In this document: in pieces, positions 24,388 through 33,363 of the stretch
Numbering within the stretch: position 1 is the first letter of the stretch
Layout: each line of letters starts with the position of its first letter
From: CAXSBR01 sp964236495
GTDB lineage: Bacteria; Actinomycetota; Actinomycetes; Mycobacteriales; Jatrophihabitantaceae
Reading direction: 5' to 3'
Assembly (NCBI GenBank): GCA_964236495.1
Contig: CAXSBR010000002.1
Span: 248,001 to 312,000 of the forward strand
DNA length: 64,000 bases
Program-made: the position numbers and the translations under genes
Notes under the pieces: generated by a model
Told to the model about the DNA's origin: nothing
The model's database searches: none
The model's input: only the letters and a program-made list of their open reading frames with translations

Positions 24388-25685
24388 ACCGAGCCCTTCT
24401 GATCGTCGGTGCCACTCCACTGCGAGGCAGCGGCGGGACGTGCGAACGGTTCCACCGGCTCCTGCGTGCCGGGCGACTGCAGATGCGACGAGCTGATGGC
24501 GCTGCCGCCGTCGCCGACCTTGCTCTCACCGTCGGCGCCACCAGCCGGCGAAATGTCGGCCGGAAGCACATCGTCGGAGGCGGCTGCGTCGAAGACCTGA
24601 CCGGCCTCGCGGCTGTCCTGGCCGATCAATTCGTCGGCGCGGATGCACGCCGCCCAGTGCGGACTCTCGCCGTCCACCTGCTCCAGTCCCGGCTCGGCGG
24701 CATCGCAGGCGTCGACGTGCAACGGGCAGCGCGGTGCGAACGGGCAGCCCGGCGGAAGGTTCTGCACCGAGGGCGGGGTACCGACGATCGGCGTCAGCCG
24801 CTGCCTGCCCTCGACGTCCAAGCGGGGCAGCGAGTTGAGCAGACCGACGGTGTAGGGCATTCGCGCGCGGTAGAACACGTCGTCGACCGACCCGACCTCC
24901 ACCGCGCGACCGGCATACATCACCAATACCCGGTCGGCCAGGCCGGCGATGACGCCCAGATCGTGCGTGATCAGCACCAGCGCGGCACCCGTCTCGTCCT
25001 GCGCCGCTTTGATCGCTTCTAACACCGTTGCCTGCACCGTGACGTCCAGAGCCGTCGTCGGCTCGTCGGCGATGATGACGTCGGGATTGTTGGCCATCGC
25101 AATCGCGATCACCACGCGCTGGCGCATACCGCCGGAGAACTCGTGCGGATAGCTGTCTACCCGCTCGTCGGCATTGGGTATACCGACGATCTTGAGCAGC
25201 TCGACGGCACGCGCACGGGTCGCCTTGCGAGACATCTTGCTGTCGTGAACCCGCAGGGTTTCGGCGATCTGCGCGCCCACCTTGTAGACGGGGTCGAGCG
25301 ACGTCATCGGATCTTGGAAGATCATCGCAATGTTCTTGCCGCGCACGGCCGACATCGCCTTGTCCTTCTTACCCAGCAGTTCGGTGCCGCGGAACCGGAC
25401 CGACCCGGAGAGGTGCGCGTTGGCTCCCAGCAACCCCATGACTGCCAGCGAGGTGACCGACTTACCCGATCCCGATTCGCCCACAATGCCGAGGGTCTCG
25501 CCGCTGCGCACTTCGTAGCTGACGCCGCGCACTGCGTTGACCCCAGATCGAACGCCGCCGAACCGGACGCTCAGGTCGTCGACCACCAGCAGCGACTCTC
25601 CCGCGGCATTGCGCACGGGTCGCGCCGTGGGTTCCTCTGCTATGTCGGTGAGCGCTGTGGCACCGGAGTTCCTTGATGTGGCCAT
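24384..25685 (-). CDS. dppD: Oligopeptide/dipeptide ABC transporter ATP-binding protein (DppD/OppD)
   Basis: Second ATPase of the peptide transporter. Walker A VGESGSGKSV, signature FSGGMRQR, Walker B VIIADEPTTALD and the Cys-rich CPFAPRCPLHVDACD motif are all present. At 433 residues it is about 90 longer than usual because of an unconserved Ser/Gly/Ala-rich C-terminal tail (from about residue 365) that ends in the overlap with dppF. ATG at 25685 overlaps the permease stop by one base (TGATG). An in-frame extension to 25799 is the shadow of dppC. Confidence 0.93.
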   Translation of the reverse strand: MATSRNSGATALTDIAEEPTARPVRNAAGESLLVVDDLSVRFGGVRSGVNAVRGVSYEVRSGETLGIVGESGSGKSVTSLAVMGLLGANAHLSGSVRFRGTELLGKKDKAMSAVRGKNIAMIFQDPMTSLDPVYKVGAQIAETLRVHDSKMSRKATRARAVELLKIVGIPNADERVDSYPHEFSGGMRQRVVIAIAMANNPDVIIADEPTTALDVTVQATVLEAIKAAQDETGAALVLITHDLGVIAGLADRVLVMYAGRAVEVGSVDDVFYRARMPYTVGLLNSLPRLDVEGRQRLTPIVGTPPSVQNLPPGCPFAPRCPLHVDACDAAEPGLEQVDGESPHWAACIRADELIGQDSREAGQVFDAAASDDVLPADISPAGGADGESKVGDGGSAISSSHLQSPGTQEPVEPFARPAAASQWSGTDDQKGSV

Positions 25686-26620
25686 CAGTCGCGCACCCGG
25701 TTGTGACGCGGGTCGAACGCGTTGCGGATTCCTTCGCCCATCAGATTGACCGCCAACACGATTATGAGAATGAGAATGCCGGGAAAGTAGAACAACCACG
25801 GACGGGTTTCGGCGGCGTCCACGCCCTTGGAGATGAGCAATCCCAAAGAGGTGTCGGGGGCCTTGATGCCATATCCCAGATACGTGACCGAGGTTTCGGC
25901 CACGATCGAGGACGCTGCGAACAAGGTTGCGAACACCAGAATGGTGCTCAGCGTATTAGGGATCATGTGCCGAAAGATGATGCGAAAGTTGCTGGCGCCC
26001 ATGGCGTGCGCGGCTTCGACGAACTCCCGTTCGCGCAGGGACAGGAACTGCGCGCGGACCAGGCGGCTCAGGCCCATCCAGCCGAAGATCCCGAAGATGA
26101 CACCCAGACCGGGCGCGGTGTTGGCGATGCTGAACCGGGACGCCGCGACGATCAGGATGACGAGTGAGGGCACCGTCAACATGACGTCGACGAAACGCAT
26201 CAGCAGGTTGTCGGCGAACCGGCCGAAGTAGCCGGCTACCGCGCCGACCGAGATGCCGATCACCAGTGCGATCACTGTCGACACGACCATCATGACGAAG
26301 TCGCGCTGGGTTCCGCGCATGAGCCGTGACAGCAGATCGAAGCCGGTTTCGTCGGTGCCCAGAATGTGGCCTTGAGTGCCCGGCGAGACCGACAACGCCT
26401 TGACGTCGCCGAAGTTGTACTTCCACTTGTAGAAGTGGGGGTAGATGTAAGAGAGCAGGACCACTCCGAAGAACACCACCGACGCGGCCATGGCCGTCGC
26501 CGAGTGGCGGTAGAGATCCAGGGCCTGGCGCGCCTGCGACTTCGATGGAGCGCCGAATTCGTCTCCCCCGACACCACCGGTAGGAACAGCGAGTTCGATT
26601 TCCGACGGTTGCACGGTCAC
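25685..26620 (-). CDS. dppC: Oligopeptide/dipeptide ABC transporter permease (DppC)
   Basis: Inner-membrane permease of 311 residues. A cytoplasmic N-tail is followed by a first helix (ATAMAASVVFFGVVLLSYIY), an extracytoplasmic loop with GTDETGFDLLSRLMRG (the OppC N-terminal signature), five further helices and the EAA loop EAAHAMGASNFRIIFRHMIP. It starts with GTG at 26620, supported by GGAGG 7 bases upstream. There are 127 bases between it and dppB, a wider gap than elsewhere in the operon. Confidence 0.94.
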   Translation of the reverse strand: MTVQPSEIELAVPTGGVGGDEFGAPSKSQARQALDLYRHSATAMAASVVFFGVVLLSYIYPHFYKWKYNFGDVKALSVSPGTQGHILGTDETGFDLLSRLMRGTQRDFVMMVVSTVIALVIGISVGAVAGYFGRFADNLLMRFVDVMLTVPSLVILIVAASRFSIANTAPGLGVIFGIFGWMGLSRLVRAQFLSLREREFVEAAHAMGASNFRIIFRHMIPNTLSTILVFATLFAASSIVAETSVTYLGYGIKAPDTSLGLLISKGVDAAETRPWLFYFPGILILIIVLAVNLMGEGIRNAFDPRHNRVRD

Positions 26621-26747
26621 GCCGAATCCTCCGTCCCTCGTGTGGAAACGCTATGCGTAGCGGTAGTCGACCGCAGAGCGGTAGCCGAGTATGCGCTGGC
26701 GGCGCAGCACACCCTGGCGACTGTGCAGCGGCGGTGGCAGCGGCTCA

Positions 26748-27758
26748 TCATTGCAACCGGATGCGCGGATCGAGGGCGGCGTACAGCAGGTCGGCCAGGA
26801 AGTTGAACAGCACGACGAAGACGGCCGACACCATCACCCAACCCACCACGGCGTTGACGTCCTGGCTGCCGATCGCATTGTTCAGGTACTCACCCATGCC
26901 GTGCCAGACGTACACCTTCTCGGTGATGATTGCGCCACCGAACAGCGCACCGACGTCGATGGCGACGATCGTTGTCAACGGAATCAATGCGTTACGTAGG
27001 CCGTGACGCCGGACAACCACTGGCCAGCGCACACCTTTCGCGCGCGCGAGTCGCATGTAGTCGGCTTCCAGCACGTCGATGGTGGCTGCACGCTGGTAGC
27101 GGATCCATCCCGACGTCGTCAGCAGGGCCAGCGAAACCGTGGGCAAAATGATGTGTAGGAGCTGGTCCTTGCGTATCTCGCTCTTGGTCCCGTAGGTGTT
27201 CAGGCCCGGCGAGATGTTGCCGATGGTATAAAAGCTTGTTCCCAGGTGGTTGTTGCTCTGGATCGCCACCTCTTTGATCACGGCGGCAAACCAGAACGTC
27301 GGCAGCGCGATCAGGATGAAGGTCAGAATGGTTACTACGACGTCGATCGGCTTGTCGTGCCGAACGCCGGAGATGACGCCGAACACGATGGCGATGATGA
27401 CAGCCACGAGGATTGCCACAATCACCATCTTGGACGTGACTCCCAGCCGCGTGCCCAACGCCCCCGACACTGAGGCGTTGTTGATGTCGTTACCGAAGTT
27501 GAACCGGATGAACGCCACGCTATGGAAATCGAAGCGAATCAAATGCGTGAGCCATTTCCAGTACCGCACAATAACTGGCTGATCCAACCCCAGTACGCGG
27601 CGCTGCTCGGCGAAGAATGCCGGCGTCTTGGGCGGGTTGGAAGCACGAAAACGCGCTAGTGGGTCGAACTGCAGGGCGCAGAAGAAGAATACGATGAACG
27701 ACGACGCCAATAACACCAACACACTACTTAAGAGTCGTCGGACAGTGAAAAGCAACAA
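26748..27758 (-). CDS. dppB: Oligopeptide/dipeptide ABC transporter permease (DppB)
   Basis: Inner-membrane permease of 336 residues with the usual first helix (RRLLSSVLVLLASSFIVFFF), a periplasmic loop, five more helices and EAA loop RLARAKGVRWPVVVRRHGLR. No ATG or GTG fits the N-terminus; the start is a TTG at 27758, with GAGGA 5 bases upstream. It follows the binding-protein gene after 153 bases that hold a strong hairpin. Confidence 0.92.
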   Translation of the reverse strand: MLLFTVRRLLSSVLVLLASSFIVFFFCALQFDPLARFRASNPPKTPAFFAEQRRVLGLDQPVIVRYWKWLTHLIRFDFHSVAFIRFNFGNDINNASVSGALGTRLGVTSKMVIVAILVAVIIAIVFGVISGVRHDKPIDVVVTILTFILIALPTFWFAAVIKEVAIQSNNHLGTSFYTIGNISPGLNTYGTKSEIRKDQLLHIILPTVSLALLTTSGWIRYQRAATIDVLEADYMRLARAKGVRWPVVVRRHGLRNALIPLTTIVAIDVGALFGGAIITEKVYVWHGMGEYLNNAIGSQDVNAVVGWVMVSAVFVVLFNFLADLLYAALDPRIRLQ

Positions 27759-27860
27759 CTGCGTCCTCGATCCGTCATCGGGTCAGGTGAAGATTGGTGC
27801 CGGTGGCCACCGCGTCCGTTGTCCTAAGCAGCCGAGTTAGACGTGCGGCGGCCTCGAGCC

Positions 27861-27899
27861 CGCTCATGCCGGACCCGAGGTGCAGGTCCGGCATGAGCG
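27861..27899 (-). terminator. Intercistronic hairpin between binding protein and permease genes
   Basis: A perfect 15-base inverted repeat (CGCTCATGCCGGACC) with a 9-base loop begins 12 bases after the stop of the binding-protein gene. No T-run follows. In this position such hairpins act as partial terminators or as RNA-stability elements, so that the binding protein is made in excess of the membrane subunits. Confidence 0.7.
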
Positions 27900-27911
27900 A
27901 GCGCGCGATTG

Positions 27912-29759
27912 CTACTTGGTCGCGAAGGAGTCGTTGTTCCACAGCGGCCCGGCTTGGGTGCTGTTGTCTGCGATTCCGGTGAAATTGTTGTCGTAGGCCA
28001 GCAGCGTGGGCTTCTGGTACAGCGGCAACGTGAACATGTCCCCCCACAGCTGGGCGTCGGCCGTGTTGGCCAGCGCAATCTCCTGGGTGGGCGTGCCAGC
28101 ACTCGCCATCTTGGTCAGGGTCGCGTCCACGGCCTTGTCGGCGCCGTGGCTGTAGTTCTGACCCTGCGCGCCACCCTGTGCAGCCAGCGACTTGTAGATG
28201 GAGTTGTTCGACGACAGCGACGGTCCGGCCACCCAGGCGAACAGCGCGATCTGGAAGCCGCCCGCCTCGAGGGAGTCGGGCTTGGTCTTGTCGGCAAAGA
28301 TATCGGCAGTGGACTTCTCGGAAACGCCGATACCGACCGCCTGCAGCTGCTGCTTGAGCAGCTGGATCGTAGTGTCACGCAGCGGGTTGCCCTGGGTGGT
28401 GGTGATGGCGAACTGCAACTTCTTGCCGTTGATGGCGTAGATGCCGTCCGAGCCCATCTTCGCACCGGCTGAGGCCAGCAACGCCTTGGCCTTGGCGACA
28501 TTCTGAGTTGCATACTCGCCGCTGTGGTCCTGGTAGCCGGGCTGGCTCGTCACCAAGAGCCGGTTGCCCAGCACGGAGGCCTTCGAGCTGAACTTGCCGA
28601 CCGTGGCCGACACGAGCGCCTTGCGATCGATGCCCAACGCGATGGCCTGACGCACTGCCTTCTTCGACAGCAGCGGGTCGCGGGTGTTGAAGTCGAGGTG
28701 CTCGAAGGACGGGCCGAAGTTGATCGACGTCGTCACGTTCGAGAGCTTCTTGAGGTTGTCGACGAGGTCGAGTTGCGGCTGCGGGTAGGCCATGTTGACC
28801 TCACCGTTCTGCAGCGCCTTGACGTTGGTGTCGGAGTCCGAGCCGATGTTGGTGTAGACGATGCGAGCCAGCTTGGGCTTCGAGCCCCAGTACATCGGGT
28901 TCGGGACGAGAGTGACCGTCTTGCTGGCCACGTTGATGTTGGAGGGCTTGATCAGCCAGGGACCGTTGGTCGCGCCGACCGGCACGCCGGCCGCGATCGG
29001 CCAGCCCTTGGTGATGGCTGCGCAGGTGGCCGCTGGAGTGCCCTTGTCCATGACGTGCTTGGACAGCAGCGGTGTGCTGCCCGAGGCGCCGGAGAAGAGG
29101 CCCTTCCAGTCTGCGAACGGCTGGTTCTTGAGGAAGGTGAACTTCACTTCCTTCTGACCGACAGCGGTAGCTTTCTGGATCTGGTCGGTGCCCACGGTGC
29201 CCAGGAGCGAGGCGCAGCCGCCCTTCTTCGGGTCCTGTGACTTCGTGGCCTGGTAGGTGAAGATGTAGTCGTCGGCGGTGATCGGCTTGCCGTCGTCCCA
29301 CACGGCCTGTGGATTGATCTTGACGTCCACCACCTGCTGCCCCGCGACCACCGATGACGTGGCGGTGCCCTGGTCGGGGTCGGGCACGTAGGTGATGTTG
29401 GGAGCGAAGCGGAACAGGCCGTCGCCCACGCGTCCGGTCATGTCGGCGACCGAGGTGACGTTGCCTGCGGCGATGTAACCGAACAGGTTTTCCGGGAAGT
29501 CGGAGCCCTCGCCGAAGATGAGCGTGCCCTTGCCCGAAGCCTGGTTGTTGGTGTTAGCGGTGCTGCTGCTGCTGCTGGTGGCACCGGTGGTGGCACTGCT
29601 GGTGTCGCTACTGCTGCTGCCGGTGGCGGAACTACCGCTGCTAGCAGTGTTGCTGCTCGATGATCCTGAGCCCTTGGAGCTACTGCCTGAACATGCCGCG
29701 ACGCTGAGGAGAAGCGCTGTAGCTCCTCCGATCACCGCCACGCCTTTGTAGGCCTTCAT
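27912..29759 (-). CDS. dppA: Peptide/solute ABC transporter substrate-binding lipoprotein (family 5)
   Basis: Extracytoplasmic receptor of the peptide transporter, 615 residues. The signal peptide ends in a lipobox SVAAC (Cys at about residue 23), followed by an unusual Ser/Thr/Gly-rich linker of some 50 residues that holds the receptor away from the membrane. The SBP_bac_5 fold follows (INPQAVWDDGKPITADDYIF, NTRDPLLSKKAVRQAIALGI, LLKQQLQAVGIGV). ATG at 29759 has GGAGG 9 bases upstream; the in-frame extension to 29810 would spoil the signal peptide. The exact ligand is not determinable; family 5 also binds nickel, heme and sugars. Confidence 0.92.
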   Translation of the reverse strand: MKAYKGVAVIGGATALLLSVAACSGSSSKGSGSSSSNTASSGSSATGSSSSDTSSATTGATSSSSSTANTNNQASGKGTLIFGEGSDFPENLFGYIAAGNVTSVADMTGRVGDGLFRFAPNITYVPDPDQGTATSSVVAGQQVVDVKINPQAVWDDGKPITADDYIFTYQATKSQDPKKGGCASLLGTVGTDQIQKATAVGQKEVKFTFLKNQPFADWKGLFSGASGSTPLLSKHVMDKGTPAATCAAITKGWPIAAGVPVGATNGPWLIKPSNINVASKTVTLVPNPMYWGSKPKLARIVYTNIGSDSDTNVKALQNGEVNMAYPQPQLDLVDNLKKLSNVTTSINFGPSFEHLDFNTRDPLLSKKAVRQAIALGIDRKALVSATVGKFSSKASVLGNRLLVTSQPGYQDHSGEYATQNVAKAKALLASAGAKMGSDGIYAINGKKLQFAITTTQGNPLRDTTIQLLKQQLQAVGIGVSEKSTADIFADKTKPDSLEAGGFQIALFAWVAGPSLSSNNSIYKSLAAQGGAQGQNYSHGADKAVDATLTKMASAGTPTQEIALANTADAQLWGDMFTLPLYQKPTLLAYDNNFTGIADNSTQAGPLWNNDSFATK

Positions 29760-30000
29760 AAAAGACGTCCTCCCGAAGTGGTCGACCCAGAACGGTTCGC
29801 TCTGAGACATGTGCAGTCAATGCCAGCGCCATGGTGGCTGGCAAGAACCATGGCTGATCGTGACCCACTGTTTACTACATCGTGGCTGAGCCGTACCAGG
29901 CGCCCCGGTTGAGCGCAGTCGCAGCTACCCGCGGTTCCGCCCGCGTCGGTCGGCGTCGGTCGGCCTTGATCAGCGTCGGTTGAGCGTCTCTCAGCGGCTG
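29760..30000. other. Intergenic region upstream of the peptide transporter operon
   Basis: About 240 bases without a gene. It contains the inverted repeat at 29828-29854 and, near 29942-30016, several short direct repeats of GCGTCGGTCGG that run into the 3' end of the nitrilase-like gene. The transporter promoter should lie here. Confidence 0.6.
29828..29854. promoter_or_regulatory. Inverted repeat upstream of dppA
   Basis: GCCATGGT and ACCATGGC, perfect 8-base arms with an 11-base spacer, lie 69-95 bases upstream of the dppA start. This could be an operator or a leader hairpin. No regulator gene lies nearby. Confidence 0.4.
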
Positions 30001-30756
30001 TCAGCGTCGGTCGGCCAGGAAGGGATAGCGCGCTCGCACGTCGCCCACCTGCACCGGATCCACCTCAGCGCTGAGCACGGTCTGAACGTGAGCAGCCTCG
30101 GCCAGGGTGCGACCCAGCGGATCGATGACCGCCGAATCGCCGACGTACTCCACGCCGTCGCCGACACCGACACGGTTGGCGCCGATCACGTACGCCTGGT
30201 TCTCGATGGCACGCGCGCGCAGCAGCGTCTGCCAGTGCGTGCGACGCGCGGCGGGCCAGTTCGCCACCACGACGTAGCAGTCCGTGTCGTGCGCCAGCGC
30301 CCAGAACTCGTCTGCGAAACGAAGGTCATAGCAGACGAAGATGCTGGTGCGCAGACCGTCGACATCCACGGTGAGCGGCTTGCTGCCGGCGCGGTAGTGC
30401 TGATGCTCGCCGGCGTAGCTGAACGGGTACATCTTGTCGTAGCGCTCGGTGTGCCCGTCCGGCGCGGCCAGCACAGCCACGTTGACGGCGCCGCCGTCGT
30501 CGCTGTGCTGGGCGATCGAACCCAGCAGCCAAGCATTGTGCATGCGCGCCTTCGCCACGAGCCACTGCTCGGTGGAACCACCGGGCGCTTCGGCGATCAG
30601 CTCCGGGTGCATGGAGAATCCGGTGCCGAACATCTCGGTCAAGACAATCAGCCGGGCTCCTGCGTCCGCCGCGCGAGCGACGAACGGTTCGAGGCGTTGC
30701 GTCGTCGTGGCGGCGTCCTGCCAGGCGATGTCGTGCTGCACCACGGCAATCTGCAC
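30001..30756 (-). CDS. Carbon-nitrogen hydrolase, omega-amidase-like (Nit2/YafV type)
   Basis: Hydrolyses an amide, probably a 2-oxo-acid omega-amide such as alpha-ketoglutaramate, in the cytoplasm. The 251-residue nitrilase fold has the full triad: Glu41 in LTEMFGTGFS, Lys108 in YDKMYPFSY and Cys142 in FVCYDLRF; the CYDLRF context is that of YafV/omega-amidases. GTG at 30756 has AAAGGA 7 bases upstream; the frame open to 30822 is noncoding. The next gene upstream on the same strand is an aminotransferase. Transaminase/omega-amidase pairs are known in methionine salvage and glutamine transamination. Confidence 0.9.
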   Translation of the reverse strand: MQIAVVQHDIAWQDAATTTQRLEPFVARAADAGARLIVLTEMFGTGFSMHPELIAEAPGGSTEQWLVAKARMHNAWLLGSIAQHSDDGGAVNVAVLAAPDGHTERYDKMYPFSYAGEHQHYRAGSKPLTVDVDGLRTSIFVCYDLRFADEFWALAHDTDCYVVVANWPAARRTHWQTLLRARAIENQAYVIGANRVGVGDGVEYVGDSAVIDPLGRTLAEAAHVQTVLSAEVDPVQVGDVRARYPFLADRR

Positions 30757-30884
30757 TTCCGAATCCTTTCTCGGTGCCGCCGGTCTAGGTGTCTGGTTCC
30801 AGGTCGGTCCTCGATCTGGCAACTGTCCGGAGACCCGCTGCTGTGCGACGGTAGCCTTTGGGCGGGCTCAACAGCTACAGGCGG

Positions 30885-32039
<1,155 letters not shown>

Positions 32040-32087
32040 TCGGCGACCCTATCCGCCGACCGTCTTCCAGCCAGTACCGTCTCCGCA

Positions 32088-32145
32088 GCTTTGTCCCGCT
32101 GCGTGCCGTTACCCGGGCCAGGATCGGTACGCAGCGGGACGAAGC
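32088..32145. repeat. Large imperfect palindrome upstream of the AbiEi/DUF559-like gene
   Basis: Arms of 21 bases (32088-32108 and 32125-32145; 19 of 21 paired), with a 16-base centre. The core GTCCCGCTGCGTGCCG resembles the repeats found downstream of the gene at 33191-33296. It lies between the aminotransferase start and the gene at 32222, so it could be an operator or the end of a mobile unit. Confidence 0.8.
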
Positions 32146-32221
32146 AGACTGATGTGGACAGTGGGCGAGGTTGTCCACAGACCAGTGCGCAGACGTATCG
32201 CGCGCACCGCGGGAGGCAACC

Positions 32222-33190
32222 TTGGACGTTATGCGCTGCCTACCACCTCCGGCGGCTGATCAATTCGGGGCCTTCACGACCGAGCAGGCTGAACTCGCCG
32301 GCTGGACTCGTCAGGCGCTCAGCCGAGCTGCCGTCGCCGGCAGGCTTCAGCGCTTCTCTCGAGGCGTATACGTCCAGCCGGTGGTCGGCGGCGATCGCGT
32401 AGATTCCGCGCGGCGGCGGGCGTGCACGGCAGGCGTCGCGGCCGCCCTTGGGGTCCGGGGCGCAGTGGTGAGCCATCGAAGCGCAGCTCTGCTTGCGGGG
32501 TTGCCCGTCCTGACGATGCCGGTAAGGCCGTGCATCACCATCCGGCCGCCAGGCAACGGCGACACCCTCGCGGCACACCTGCACCGGGCCCGCCTGCTCG
32601 ACGACGACGTCGTGACGACCGGTTCGGTGCGCCGGACCCGGCTGAGCCGGGCCATCGTGGACATCGCGCGTGAGCTCGGCGCCGAGGAGGCGGTGGTAGT
32701 GGCCGATGCCGCGCTGTCGCGGTACCTGACCAGCCGTGCGCAGTTGGATCGAGAGCTCGAGAGTCAATCGAACTGGCCACGAATCGCATCGGCCCATCGA
32801 GCAGTGCGTTTATGCAGCGCGCTGTCGGAGTCACCGTTGGAGTCGGTCAGCCGAATCCGCATCGTCGAATCAGGCCTACCCGAGCCCGAGCTGCAGACCG
32901 AGCTCGCGGATGTGCACGGACGATTCGTCGGTCGCGTGGACTTCTACTGGGACCGGTTGGGCGTGGTCGGTGAGGCCGACGGCATGGGCAAGTACGTCAG
33001 CGCCGATGTATTGCGCGCGGAGAAGGTCCGACAGGAACGGCTGGAGGAGTGTGGTCTCACGGTGGTGCGATGGGGGTGGCGCGACCTCGCCGACGGTGTA
33101 CTGAGACGGCGACTGCTTGCCGCCTTTGCCCGTGCCGGGCGAAGCGCACCAGCCGACCGGCGCTGGCGCCCCAGCGGTTCCGCCGGCTGA
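32222..33190 (+). CDS. AbiEi-antitoxin-like winged-helix protein with DUF559/Vsr-like C-terminus
   Basis: About 322 residues. The N-terminal 60 residues form a winged helix like the type IV antitoxin AbiEi (FGAFTTEQAELAGWTRQALS, LQRFSRGVYVQP). A middle AbiEi-like domain follows (VSHRSAALLAGLPVL, RLSRAIVDIARELG). The C-terminal 100 residues look like a DUF559/restriction-endonuclease-like fold: ESPLESVSRIRI, GRVDFYWDRLGVVGEADG, KVRQERLEECGLTVVRWGW, with acidic residues of a PD-(D/E)xK type. No toxin gene is adjacent. The start is uncertain: TTG at 32222 has GGGAGG 5 bases upstream; ATG at 32231 and TTG at 32171 are in frame. Related palindromes lie on both sides. Confidence 0.75.
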   Translation: MDVMRCLPPPAADQFGAFTTEQAELAGWTRQALSRAAVAGRLQRFSRGVYVQPVVGGDRVDSARRRACTAGVAAALGVRGAVVSHRSAALLAGLPVLTMPVRPCITIRPPGNGDTLAAHLHRARLLDDDVVTTGSVRRTRLSRAIVDIARELGAEEAVVVADAALSRYLTSRAQLDRELESQSNWPRIASAHRAVRLCSALSESPLESVSRIRIVESGLPEPELQTELADVHGRFVGRVDFYWDRLGVVGEADGMGKYVSADVLRAEKVRQERLEECGLTVVRWGWRDLADGVLRRRLLAAFARAGRSAPADRRWRPSGSAG

Positions 33191-33296
33191 TTGTCCCGCT
33201 GAGTTCCGCTTCAGCCTCCAAGGAGGTCCGCCGGCTGCTCATTGTCCCGCTAGGTTCCGTTTTCAGGGTCCAAAGCGGAACCCAGCGGGACGAAGC
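33179..33296. repeat. Direct and inverted repeats downstream of the AbiEi/DUF559-like gene
   Basis: Two direct copies about 48 bases apart begin at 33179 and 33227 (TCCGCCGGCTG, then TTGTCCCGCT and GTTCCG); the first overlaps the stop codon. A third, inverted copy (GCGGAACCCAGCGGGACGAAGC, here as positions 33275-33296) pairs with the second to form a palindrome. The core GTCCCGCTnnGTTCCG is shared with the upstream palindrome at 32088-32145. Confidence 0.8.
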
Positions 33297-33363
33297 CAAC
33301 GGGGCCAGCCACTGCGAGCCAACGCCGGCAGCTGGGCCGTCGGGCCCGTCAGGGAAGCAGGCG

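Noticed and set aside
22756..24402. A 548-codon plus-strand frame opposite mshB and dppF
   Set aside because: Antisense to two genes with intact active-site motifs.
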